The notes beneath the pieces were generated by a model. That model made no database searches. It was not told the origin of the DNA and saw nothing but the letters and a program-made list of their open reading frames with translations. From the NCBI GenBank assembly GCA_016617855.1, contig JAECUM010001737.1, forward strand, positions 62,001 to 126,000: a DNA stretch of 64,000 nt. The letters run 5' to 3'. Shown here piece by piece: positions 26,763 through 40,400 of the stretch. Within the stretch, counting starts at the first letter, position 1. Each line of letters starts with the position of its first letter. This DNA is from Megalonaias nervosa. Lineage: Eukaryota > Mollusca > Bivalvia > Unionida > Unionidae. A program made the position numbers and the translations under genes.

Positions 26763-28361
26763 CTGAAATAGATCAAATGTTACAGTAAAAGAAAAATTTC
26801 AGGTATTCAAGTCTTCTGCTTTTCACTGGAAGTAAGGACATGTAGTTTGGTAGAGGACAGGGCTCGGTGATAATGGTGATACAGTAAATGAAGTAATGTA
26901 CACATTTAAAAAAAGACACTCCTGGTGATACAGAACACTGACCATGGAAGTCAGGTGTGGTCTGATCAATATAAAGCAATATAAAAATGTGGGTCCAAGA
27001 TGCATCAGCTTAGCTCCACAAAATGCTGATATAGGAGCCAAGGTGGCAACAATGTCAAGTCACACTCCTGGGAGTTACTGCACAGAAAAGAAAGCTGGCG
27101 AGTCTTAAGATCAGGGGCCCCAATGCTGCTAAAAGAGGATGTTTTTATGCCAAACATGTAACTAAACACACAGATGCTCAAAATCAGCAGAGGTTATTAA
27201 TAATAAGCTGCCTCCTAAATTTGGTTAAGGATTCATGTGTGCAAATGAAAAGTGGGTGGGTCTGACAGTAAGGAGCAATAATTCTACTAAATGGCAGAAA
27301 ATGCTGAAAAATGAACTCCACTGAGGTCTCATCAATAACAAGCTTCAGATCACAAAATCTGGTTGAAATTTACTGTATATACTTGCATATAAGTCAAATA
27401 ATTTAAATTTTAAAAAAAGGCCTGGAAGAAGAAGAGTTGGTGAATCCACAGGCCAAGGTCTTCTTTTATTGACTACCATAATGGCTGTAAATCTTGGGAC
27501 ACAAAAAAATAACAACTGTTTCCGTGTCCTAAGACATATATGTAAAAAAATGTATTTTTGGTGTCCCAACACTTACCAAACTGTTATAAACTACTAAGAT
27601 TGCTTTTGTTATTATTTTGCATATACATATTTTCTGATTTCTCCAGCACAAAATTAAATAAAGGTAAATAAAAACTTCATAATTCACAGGCTGGTTCGAG
27701 TTTACCTGGGAGACCAGGCTGTGCCATATAAGAGTACTTACACAGCAGTGCAAATCGTGCTTTGCATCACTTTAACCATGTTTATTCCCCCACATATTAG
27801 ATACAGATTTTACTTTACTCACTGTTTTGACCAAATCGCATTCTTCCAGATAATACTTCAGCTACTCAGCTATAGCTGTTTCCTTTACTGTGCTCCACAT
27901 GCTCAGGTGTTACCGTATTTTCTGGCCTATAAGACAATACTTTTTGACCAGAAAATCTTAACTTCATCTTACACTCTGAATCGACTTATATATGGAGTAT
28001 GTCATCTGAATCGTTTTATTGTATGTCAGGGAATTTTTCGTATGGAAAAAAATTCTCCAATAAGTACGAAAAATTATGTGTAAAAATATTTCATTTTGGG
28101 GGAGAGATTGTGGATGAAAAAACACAGGACCCCACAATAAGAAGGATTTTAAACAATTACATCGTCAATATGAAAAATTAACATACATCAGATGTAATTG
28201 TGCCAAAGCAGCATGCACTAACTAGTAATACACGTTTAAATTTGATTACATATATGTGATAGAATTGACAAGTTAGAAGATAAACAACCATGACAAAGAC
28301 AGATATTACATCACATTTTTCTTCTTGCACCTCATGATCAAATAAAACTTATGTCCCATTA

Positions 28362-28411
<50 letters not shown>

Positions 28412-31400
28412 GTCTTTACAATTGTAATTTGTATGGTTCACTTACCTAATGACTGATCTTACTCATGTACAAGTGCAGTACTATGTTCCATTATCAATTA
28501 ATACCACTGGGTAAGCAATTCCTTTTAGTTACCACTTCCATTATCCAAGAAGCACATGGCTTTGTTGTGGTATTTATACGCTAATTAAATATGCTACAGC
28601 TGTAGTTAGGTTTTCCAAGCTAACACCTGTTTGAGGTCAAGATTTGGCAAACCAGATCAGATTAGTGAGGCTGCCAATGGGGAAATGAGGCTATCCATAG
28701 GGTATTATCAATATGGTACCATATAATGAAAGGAAATACTGTAAATTTCTCAACCAGTGACATCTTTTGAACTTGCCAATAGAACTGCTAGCAATTTAAA
28801 GTATGAGCAAAGATCAAAAACAATTGCTGCCTAAGTACAGGAAAAGTACATGCACTTTAAAAAAAAAATCTTATTTGTTAGGAATGGAGAGGTCATTGTA
28901 CTTGCAAAGAAAATTAGCATGCAGATGGCCATTCTTGGAATTTAACATAAATGAATTCTATATGGATGTAAATATTGTGAATATCTGAACTCTGAAGGAG
29001 TATGGTATGTATTTTCATAGCTTATATTTACTATTTTATTTATTAATCTCTTTTTGACAAAAGCTTCAGCTAAACAGGGGCAGTAAGGTACCAAAAAAAC
29101 CCCAAAACATGAAGAGCTGAAATCTGTCTGAGTCTCTCTCTCATATTGGGCGATGGTATTTTATTTTGATAACGAGATGCAATAAGAAAAATGCAATGAA
29201 ATACATATACCTCTATCTCTGTATCTCTCTTAAAAAAATGAGCTGTGGAAAAAGCATTTTAGCATTAATGATGCAACTTCCCTATTGCTGCTAATCTTAA
29301 ATAGCATACAGTGATACCTTTAATATTTATAAAACCGGAAGTTACTAAAGTTTAATTCCACACAACGTCGTGAATTTTATCCTATCTGTAACTCAATACG
29401 TTGTCATGTCAACATCATTAGATATAGCTAAATGTACATAATACATGTGAAACAAATTTGATACTTTTAGTTAAATTTTATGAGCCTGACCTGAAAGGTT
29501 ACTGAGTTACAGATAGGACAAAATTCGCGATCCTGTGTGAAACAAAGTGAAAAAGATGAAGCAGAGTTATTGATCTGGCCTCGTCTTGTACTCAGCATCA
29601 ATTTCATATATGGATAAAGGCTGGAAAATTTGCCAAATTTGCTCATTCGACTTGTACTCTGCATCAACTTAAAGGCCTGCAAATACGGCACTCTTTTCAA
29701 TAATATAAGTGATGCAACAAATTGAGGTAATCTTTATGAAAAGGTACACACATTCATTTGTGCAAGGCACATAACCAGCATAACTGTTACATGTTCATGA
29801 AAGAATTGTAATAATAAAGGCTAAAATTCTGAATATAGACCAACAAAAGATCATCATCAATCTAGTTTTTACTTTTGTGTTTTGGCTGAACAAAATCATA
29901 ATTTTCCACACAATGGAAAGCTGGATGTTTTGGTGTTCCTTTGTTTATAATTGGTGGATTTGTCTTTTGTTTTCCAACAGCAATACAGGCCAGTTAATTA
30001 AAGAAACCCTTAAAATGGCTTGGGTTAAGATGGAATATTGACTAGCAACTATACCAGTACTTTGATGTGTAATTGCCTTTCACTCGATAATATTAACGTG
30101 ACTACTGTAAATTTGTAAAACAGGGTGTAAGGTTGCTTACATCAAAGCAAACTATAGTTCAGTTTTTATGGTATTAGCATAATTTTTAAAGCATTATTTC
30201 TGAAACATCATTATTGTATTTTGGAGATATCATTAAAGTTTAGTGCAGTGTTGCCCATGATTCGAATCCAAGGGATGTACTTCATTCAGAATGCTTTCAA
30301 ACCACCAATGTACATATGGTGGTGCCATTATGTAAATACCATCAATAGGCAAATTGCAAGCATTGACTCAAACCCTATTATTGTTCTTTGTGGTCATACT
30401 GGGATCACATTTTAATGAGTTAGGTATTTACAATTTCAAGGCAAAATAAAAACATAATTACTGGTGCACTGATATAAAAAGTCTATTGCAATAATGCATA
30501 AACAAACAATAATCGAGTCAAAAAGGAGAGGTAGTGTTAAAGCAACCTGTGAATGCTCAATTCTTGTCATCATCCAATCAAGTTATACACAAATCTGAAT
30601 TATGCAGAAACAATAAGAGAACAGAAAATTAAATATATTTCTTGATTTTTCAAACAAATTGATACCATTTCTATGTAATAATCATAAATGCCAACCCTGA
30701 GAGAATTATATGTGTAATTTTGCTAATATAAATTTGCCTAAATAAATGCATTTAAAACTTACCGCGTGCATCTTGTGATGTCATCTCTGACTTGCGGGTC
30801 AGCTTATATGCGGGTAATGCACTTTAGAGTGTTGATACTTATTCCTTTTGAAGGTGGGTGGGTTGGCTTATATGTGAATGGACTTCTATGTGAGAAAATT
30901 AATTTAGCTACTGAGCAGAAATTCAAGAGAATGGGTCCAAGAACCAGGGGCTATAGCTAAGCTAAATCATAATGGTAATTACTAATAGTCAATCTCAGCC
31001 ATAACTCTATCATTATTAAGCTGTTGGCCAAATTTGGTTGAAATGTAATCATCAACAAAGTAGGTGGGTCAGTCAATCATGGGCTACAAGTCTTCAAAAT
31101 GATGTAGGAAGACAATCAAACTCAGCTAAGGTCTCGTCAATACCAAGCTGCATAGTAAATTAAAGCAGGTAGGTCTGATAGTCAGTGGCTATAACTCTGC
31201 AAACTGACAATCTAACTTTGACAAGGTCTTGTCAATATCAACCAGCATACTATAATAATCAAAGTTTGATGATCGGTGCCTAGAACTCATATAAATAATG
31301 AAAAACTGATCGAGTTATTGTGCAAAAACAAATGTGAGATGGGTGAAATGACATAAAAATGGGCACACCCAATTCAATATTTCCAGTTTTCTATGAAACG

Positions 31401-34400
31401 TGAGAGACAAAAACAAAACACACAGAAAACACAGTCACTTTACACATCTACAGTCCTGAATTTCAAAAAGATCTGATATGTGTAAAGTTAAGCAACTGCC
31501 CATTCAAGGTTGATGATTTTCTACAAGCTGTAAAGTACTACACATTACAAACATATCAGCTTTCAAGAATGTTAAATATCAGTATTTATATTAATTTCAT
31601 ACAAATAAGGTAACATAAACTTTCAACTTGAGGAAAGTACAAATGTATGGATACGTTTAATATAGAATGTCATTATTATTTTTAAACCTACGCCTGGTCA
31701 TGGTGTATTTGACTACAAGAAATGTCAATTTGTGAGCTATCCTTAAGGCAAAATGAGTGGGATTTTTCTGTCTTTTTATTATCTATCTATATAAAAAAAA
31801 CAATCAAACAAAATATAATATTCACACAGTGAGACGTTCTACTTTTTGCTTTCTCAACTTAAGTCCTTCTTAGCTTCATAAAAGCACCAGTGAAGTTTCA
31901 TCACTGCATTGCCAAAGTGTTAAACGAATGGCCCATAATGCAATAACATCAACCATTCCAATAATACCATCAGACAAGTGATATGTATGCAAGGATTGAG
32001 CTGGGTTTCGTCAATGTTGCAAATTGTGATATTTTTTTTTTCTTACTGGCAACAAAATATACCATCTGGCAACATTTTTGTCTGTTAAAAATTGTATATA
32101 CAATCTTGGGTTTGGAGTGGAGAAATTCAATGGCACCATGACAGGAAGCTGTAAACTTGGATATAAAATACACTGTAATCTATCTATTGTTATATAAACA
32201 AATCCTTTGTTCATTTTGACAAACCACCCTAACAGTGCATTGTTATATGCTAATGCTGATATCTGGCCTTAAGTACTGTATGCTGTAATATAATCAAAAG
32301 AGTTATGCTACCTGACTAGCTACAACTGACCACCTCTGAAGGCCGGAATGGGAACAACTTCATTCAACCAGACAGCAATATTTTTTTTTAAAAAAAGTGC
32401 CAGAAAAAATAGTTTGCTTAAACTTCAAAAAAAACCTGATTACCTTTGAAGCTCGAATCGTTCTGTATATACACTAAGCAAATGAAAAAAGCAAACAGTC
32501 ACAATGTTCTACAATTATTTGATGTTGCCGCAGCAATAACAAATGGGCATTTGTCTGGTCCTTCAATGAGGGCCTTTAGTGACACCTTCAATAACTCATG
32601 CGCTTTCATCAAAGCAAGCCGATGACCTTTGATCAAAGGAAGTCAGCAACAAACTTAAACAAAAGCATTGTTTCATTTTCCACAGTGATTGGAACAAATT
32701 TACTGTGCCATGAAAGTTTCCTGTTTGCAACAAAAAAGTTCATGGTCATGATCGCTACCAATGGCAGCATAAAACCAAATTAAATTTCCAAGATTTTGAA
32801 ACAACAGATATCTGGCTATCAAGTTAAATGAAGTGGGACATCTTGCAAGAATTTTTGCTAAACTTTTTAATTTGTTCACGTCTTCATTTCCCTATGAATA
32901 GTCTCATCCCCTTGGCAGTCTCAGCATGATGGTAGTTGTCTGGCAGACCAAAATCTAAGTACATGTACCATATAAACAACTAGACAGTCATGTGCTACTA
33001 GGATAATGAATATCAGAGTGAATTGTTTTGTGAAATGTTGTTTGTTGACAATGAGATATAGACAAATTTTCTAACATATGATCTAATACTTGAATTCATC
33101 GATTTTTCATACATATACTACACAAATCTAAGTTTTCAATATACCAGTGTATTTCAGACTAGCTGTCTTTATTTAATCAAAATTTCCATTGTTTTTTTTC
33201 TTTTCTCTCCATGTAAATCCTAGTCACTGATGACAGGTCACCTGTTAAAAATTTCACTTGTATGTGCAATTTTGAGCTTATTTTCAGTCCCCCCCCCCCC
33301 TTTATCAAAACATCCACTTATGTCTACAATATTACCTTGGTCCTGATGATGTTGAGATAAACAGATGGTACTGTATTATGAAAATGGTTACATTTTTTGA
33401 AAATTGGTGACAAAATATTGAGGATGGCGATTTTTTGGTGACAACTTTTTAAAAGCCAGCGTCAAACTGGAAAGTCCTGCATATGCTTGGAAGACAAGAC
33501 AAAAATTACAGAATGACAATAATCTGACTTACTGGGCACCAGTGGAATATCAACTGAAGTCTTAATGATGTCACCAGGTTTCATATTCTCTGAGGCAATT
33601 ATGTATCTTTTCTGTTCTTGTCCAGCAACAACTGCAATGTCAGCTGTCCTACATGGATCATACAATACAGACATCACCCTCTCCACCACTGCTGGGCCAT
33701 TTTTCTGTGCTGTGCGCACAAAATCCACTTGACGGTACCGCTGTTTTGCACCCCCTCCACATCTGTGATTCCAAATACGACCTAAGTCAAGAAAAAACTG
33801 GTCTCAGTAAAATGCCAAACCTAGAAGTTGTGGTCCCAGTATGACTAAATATCTTGTAAATTCTCCTCAAACTGAGACTTTACATTTTGTTGCATATATC
33901 TAAGAATATAATTCTCTAGTTTCAAAACTGCACACTGGTAACATCTTTTATTCTTTAAAAAAAATTAAGGAACATCTTATATATATATATATATATATAT
34001 ATATGGAAATTTTCAAAATCGACTCAGCAACAAAATAAAGACTCTTTCTAGAACAATCATAAATGATATGACTGTATTTAATCCTAGATGTCTGCCAAGT
34101 TAGTACTTTGTACAGACCTTGAAAAGGGGCATAGTAAATGATTGTGCAGAAAGGCATGCCAAGAGCCCTTTGCCAGTTTAGAAAGGCATGTGAAGGTCAT
34201 AATAGCAGACTACTAATATGTGGTTTAAAACGGAGAAAGAAAGAATGAAGTTTAGAATCCACTGGCTCTTTGGATAAGAAATGATTAAAACACTGATATG
34301 CAATGTCTAACATCATGAAAGAATGAAAGAAAAAGAGATTAAGCAATTTAAGAAATACCGTATATAAAATGAATAAAAACTCTGAGTATTTATGAACTGA

Positions 34401-37400
34401 GATTTGAAAAATAAAACAACTGACAAAAGCATATTTCTTAACAAAGTGCATTCATGCAGTACTTTCAAGCCTTGCAAGTTTGTGTGAAACAAGAAACCGT
34501 CTTTTTGACAAGCTGGCCTTTTCATTTAGCAACAAAAGACATATATGAAAGGAACATAATACAACTTTAACACTGAGTTTAGTATTAAATTTTAATGCCC
34601 AGTTTACTGACATGAAGATGGATGCCAACGTGATTACTCTGTTGAGTGTTCACCAAGCTGAGCATTACAAAATAATGGTATTTGATTTCACATTTCACGA
34701 TTGACAAACAAATCTTGTTTTCCTTTGAAGGTTTTAAGATCCACTAAAGTTTAACGCAGGTTTGTTAAAGGGCACATTTTGTTTCAATACATTCTACTTC
34801 AATTGGGCACATTTACAAATGTACTTTAACACCAAGGTTTCACCATTTTGCAAATACACCTTGGTCTTGTAAATTTTCATTATGATTATAAATACCACAA
34901 TCAACAAATATGATAAAAGACTGAATGAAACTGGACATGAAAGGGGCACCAAGATTCTGTTAGGAAGGGAGTGAAAATATGTACAATTAGGATGGTTTGT
35001 TGAATCTCGATGTATGCATGAGAATGAGAGAACCTAATGCTTAAAGATAATTACACTCATAGTGACTGTGTTTTTGGTGACAGAGCACCTGTTTCTTGTG
35101 TCCTTTACCACAGAACTATTGCCGCATTATTTATTTATCTTTAATCACTTGAAGACTTATACTAGCTTTAGTTTGAAAAGTTTAAGGACTTGACTGGAAA
35201 CATATTAAATGTCAATAAATGGATTGAATGTTTGCAATCAGCAGCAAATCAGTCAACAGCATAATAACATCCAGGCAAGAAGAATTAAAGCTAGGGAAAA
35301 CAACTTGGATTATGTACTTTTATATGCAGGAAGACTATGGATTTGGAACAGAAAATGACACATTACAGAAATATCATCATATAGAATTTTGGATAGTGAA
35401 AGGATCAAAGCAGGTGAATATCGGGTCAATGCATCAACGAATAGCATCATGGCATGTTAAAACTGGATCCATGTGCAGTGCCAAGTCAAAATTGCTTATA
35501 GCCAACACGGATTGTTCTGCACAAAATTCACCATAGCAAACAAAGAAATAAAAGATGTACTGAAAGATCTCTATTTGCAGAAGAAAATGCAGATGTTAGT
35601 GAAACTGGGGCCTGTGCTAATTTTCTTCAAAACTTATGGTCGAATGTATAGAATCTGAGGACTAAGTTATGATAATTACTTTATCTATTGAAAGATCAGT
35701 TACCAAAAGCACTGATTTTCAGCTGAGGAAAATAATATATTTGCATACTTACTCTAGTGTACAAAACCAGCCCATCCCAACCCCACTTGCACAAACTCCA
35801 AATAAAAGTTAGCAATAAACATTCTTAAGTTTAAAGAAACGGATGATATTTTCAAATATAACCATTATACTTGTTGCAAGATGGGCTTGAAAGAAATATG
35901 ACATTTTAAAATGTAAACCATGTACATGGTGCAAGATGGGATTGAATGATTGTCTTTTACTTTAAAGGCAGCTTCAAAGATTGACCTTTACTTTTAAAGG
36001 ACTCACCTAATAATTTTACAAAAATGTGCTATCTACTGTTGGTGACACCACCACAGTGAAGACCTAATCTTTCTTAGATTGTAGTGTATATTCTAGGATG
36101 TGATTGTGGGATTTAAGCAAACTTCCTTAAAAAAAAATGAACCAAAAAATGATCTGTACATGCCACAAAAATGTGCACAGAATCTGTACATCATACCTTT
36201 ATTTCTTCATTAAATGGTTACTATATTCAGAAAATTTCCAACTTTTATTGAAATGGAGAAAAAAATTACCCCTAAATTTTCTGTTCTGTAATAGATCCTG
36301 GATGAACAATGATTTTCCAATGTACAAATCTAAAAAAAGCATTAAATCATTGGAGCATTCTGTAATGCAAAAAAAAATAAAAATATAATTAAAGTCCAAT
36401 TTGTTATGTAAAGGCAAACTTTCAGGAAAACAAGTGCCATGACTCCTGAACATTTTGACCAAAATAGCAGTAAAAACTGAACTTGAATCAGGTCTTCAGA
36501 GTACTAACCCTCCTAGTAAATATGGTTTCAGTCCACAGTGTCTTGTAAAGTGATAAAGTGTTTTTCATGATGCAGGGGACAGACACAGGCATACTCTCAA
36601 CAACACCTACTCCTGCTTTTTTTTCTGACCATGTAGAAACCTATGTGCAGCAGTGTTGTGCCTAGGACATGCCAAATAGACTTGAGCCCACACTGAGCTG
36701 CCTTTGTCCCCTAAAATTTAAGAGGTCCATATCTCTTTAAGATGGAAGGGGACAATATTATGGTTGAGTGAGTAACAATGTCCACCATACTGGATAAAAC
36801 AAGGTACAACATGGTACAGATAATCTTGAGTTACTCCCCCTTCATCTCTCTCTTCTTACACACATGCACACAAAAAGTCATACAATCTGGTTGAAAATGA
36901 TTAGCAATGTGATATACCATCTGGTCCTCTTCCTCCAGTTTTTGGCAGTGGCAGTGGCTTTAAAGATTTCTTGCTCAGGTCAATTCCCTGAAGGATGAAT
37001 TTTATCTTCCCATTTGCTGCAGGGGAGTTGTGGAAGAAAGATCTGAAAGGCAAGATAATTTTCACTGAATAAACTTTAATATGCATACAGTGGAAACAAT
37101 GAAGTAGTAATAATAAAAAGAAAGAAACCTAATAAACAAATATGGATAGAAATTTAATTCATAACTTCATTGCAGACTTCCCTGCACCTTTAAATGTGTC
37201 CCATTCAAATGGTTTGATTTAAACTGCCCAAAATCAACACATGGCTGACATTTATTGCTAAGTTTGAATGTAAAATGCCTACCTACACTGCAACTCTACA
37301 ATACAGCCAATTTTTAATATCTGAAACTTTCTTACCTCAAATAAAAAAATCATTGAACTCTATAAGCACTTCCAGCACATTCTGGACCTACAAATGCTTG

Positions 37401-40400
37401 TAGCCTCCATCACGCACATACCTCCAAAACATTTTCACTACCTATGCATCCTGTGGAATCTCAATAAATACCTTTGGCTCTCAGTTCTTGAAATTATAAA
37501 TTCAGTGGATATACACTGACGTGAACTTATTAAAATACAAAAGCCTTAAATAGCAAACAAAATGTAGTAATATGAACTGAAATAAATAATTTTCATAATT
37601 AGTGAGTGAGGTGTACTAATGTACAATTTTATTATTTGCTTCAACATTATTTAATGTTAAGTGATTGACTAATCCCCCCCCCCCCACTTAAACCCTCAGT
37701 TTTACTTACCAGGAGCCTCAATTTCTGGAGACTGAGGGTGTATGACTAATAGTGTTAAAGGTTTATAACGAGCTCGGAATTAATCTATTAAGGCAACATG
37801 CCCTTCACGTTGATATTCATCTAATTAATGCCACTGCACTTTGAATGAAAGCATAGTTACCAAGCTATTCCTTTCTTAAGAAACATAGATGTGCTTGAAA
37901 TTGCCCACCTGGCTGACAAATACATAAAAGCCAAATGAAAGAGGAGTTAGCCAAACAATCTGGGTTAATGTGATGCTTTCTGACACAAATGTTTTACATT
38001 TTAAAATAATTACATCCATATCGGAAGGTACAGTAGATATGCATCATCTGAGGCCTTATGCCAGGATGCTTTCTGTGAAATTTTATTCAAATCTTGTTCA
38101 AACTAGTCTTTTTTGAAGTTGTTTCAAAGTTATTCCATTTACATTAGCTATGGCCATATTAAAATAGTGGTCAGGACGCATCATTTGAGCAAATCTGAAA
38201 CTCTGTTATGTTAAATTTGGTGAAATCAGAGCTAGGCCTGAGATTTAGAACATATTGCCACTGATTTTGCCAAAATTAATATTATTCTGCAACTTGGCCC
38301 TTTCTTTAGCCACAACCCAATACGATGAAAACCTATTATACATATATTTGCTTCAATGTTTTACGCATTGTTTTATTTAAGATACTTCTTTTAAAGCATT
38401 CATTATAGCTATGGTCATAATTTTCTCAAAAATTAGCATTCTCCTTCAAATACATTCTCCAATCACATAAACTTTAGGAGAAGAAGAGGTAATAGTTGGA
38501 GGGAATGTTGAGCATCCAACCCATACCGAAGGTAATCTCTGAGGGTAGAAAAGTGGATTCCCACTATGACGGTTAACCCACTCTCCTAACTGTCAGCAGC
38601 ACAACCCGAGGTGATGTGGTTTGTGTCTGGAAAGAAGAAATGAGATCTTCTTACCACATACAATTTCTGGACAAACCAGTGAAACTTTCACAGGATGTTC
38701 GTCTGGAGGTTGTGTTGATTTCAACTGGGTCTGGTAGCCATTTAAGTAACTGAGACTGGATTTTAACAGATCCAGAGTGTGTTTGAGGAGCTAAGTCTCA
38801 AAGCATCTTTGCTAGCAAGGTTCTGATATATTAACCTTATCTTCACCTTGGTGGATCAAGCAGATATTTTAGTGCTTTGTCCCAGCAACATGTATTGGAT
38901 TTCATGATTTGCATCCCTTAGTATGTAATGTCAACTATCCAACAGTGTGTGATAGTGCTGTGAGGCAATTGACTTCAAAAGGAGTCACTGTAAATATGAA
39001 TATGTACCAGAAAGAAGCCATTACAAGTGTATCTGAGTGAAAGTTATTTGTACAAACACAGACTGACAGTGGAAAATTTCTTATTTATGAGTCCATTCAA
39101 GTGTGCTCCCCTTGTCTCAATCATGTAGGAACAGTGTTCAAATTTGAACATAATTTTGATTGGATGCAGTGGCTTGCCACCGCATCCAATGAAATTCACA
39201 GCCCTGAAGCACAGAAATATCTGCTCAATCTGCCAAGGTGTAGACTGGGTTAACATATCAGAACCTTGGCTAGCGAAGATGAGTCTCCAAGATAAAAGCT
39301 CAAGAATGTTGACTGTGCATGCCAACTGACTGCCTTGAAGATATCTTTGATATACTGGTAGACATTATGGTCAAAGGCAAGGCTTGCATAGATTGCTCTT
39401 ATTTCATGAGCAGAGATCTTCAGGAAGCAACTCTGTTTCTCGCAATATATCAGAGTATGCCATATGTATGACCCACTTCGACCATGTTGAGAGGGCATAA
39501 GGAGTTATGTCCACCTTCCCAGGTTTAACTGGGAGAAAGAGGCATCTTTGAGCTCAAAGAATTGGCTCAGTCCACTACAGATAAAGTCTGTGCACATGTA
39601 CTGGATCCTGTTTGAAAGCCTCTTGGGATGTGTCAATACAGGAGAGAATATGTATGATGACCTTTTGATAGCCCAGCTACAGCTACCTGTTCTTCGAGTT
39701 GCATCATAAGAAACACCGAGTTATCTGATTGAAACTGAAGATAGACTGGGTAAACAGAGAGGGCATGTAATTCAATGAATCTGCATGCCGAGCTAAAGCT
39801 AACGAGATTCGCAAGAAAGGAGCTTCAATGTGGTCATGGCTAAAGGCCTGAACTTGTTTTAATTCAGCCAAGTCAGAGCCCAGGAAAAGATTCCAATTAG
39901 GAAACAAAGTGAGTGATTTAGGCCTATGTAAGTCAAAGTTGGACAACAAATCAGTGAGGTCTTTGTTATGACCAAGATCCTCCCTATCATAATGATCTCT
40001 TGTTGCAAAAGTGTATCCTTTACCAAGTCCAAAGGTACTTCCATCAGGAATGGAGTTGACAAAAGAGAGGGGTGTGGTGGCAAAACAAGATCCAAAGCCC
40101 CTCTGAAACAATCTGAATCTTGCTGGAAGGGACTGATCCAAAGCTGCTTGGAAAACAAGAACCTGGTGCCTACCAGACAGCTGTCTGCGAGCAGTGGGGC
40201 ACACAAGTCAATTACAAGAGAGGAGGATTGGGATAGAGAAACTTAGTTTTTTACCCCCATGAGATGAATGCCTCTGAAACTGATCAGCAGATTGTCTCTG
40301 TGAATAGGGTTGGAATCATGGCTGATATTTGGATGAAGAATCAAATGAACCTGCATCCCCCATCTCCTGTCATAGTGTCTTGAGGGGGAGTCGGAGATGA

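Noticed and set aside
35228..35536. 102-codon plus-strand frame in MRPL2 intron 2
   Set aside because: No recognisable motif, no acceptor or poly(A) context, and it lies in intronic sequence.
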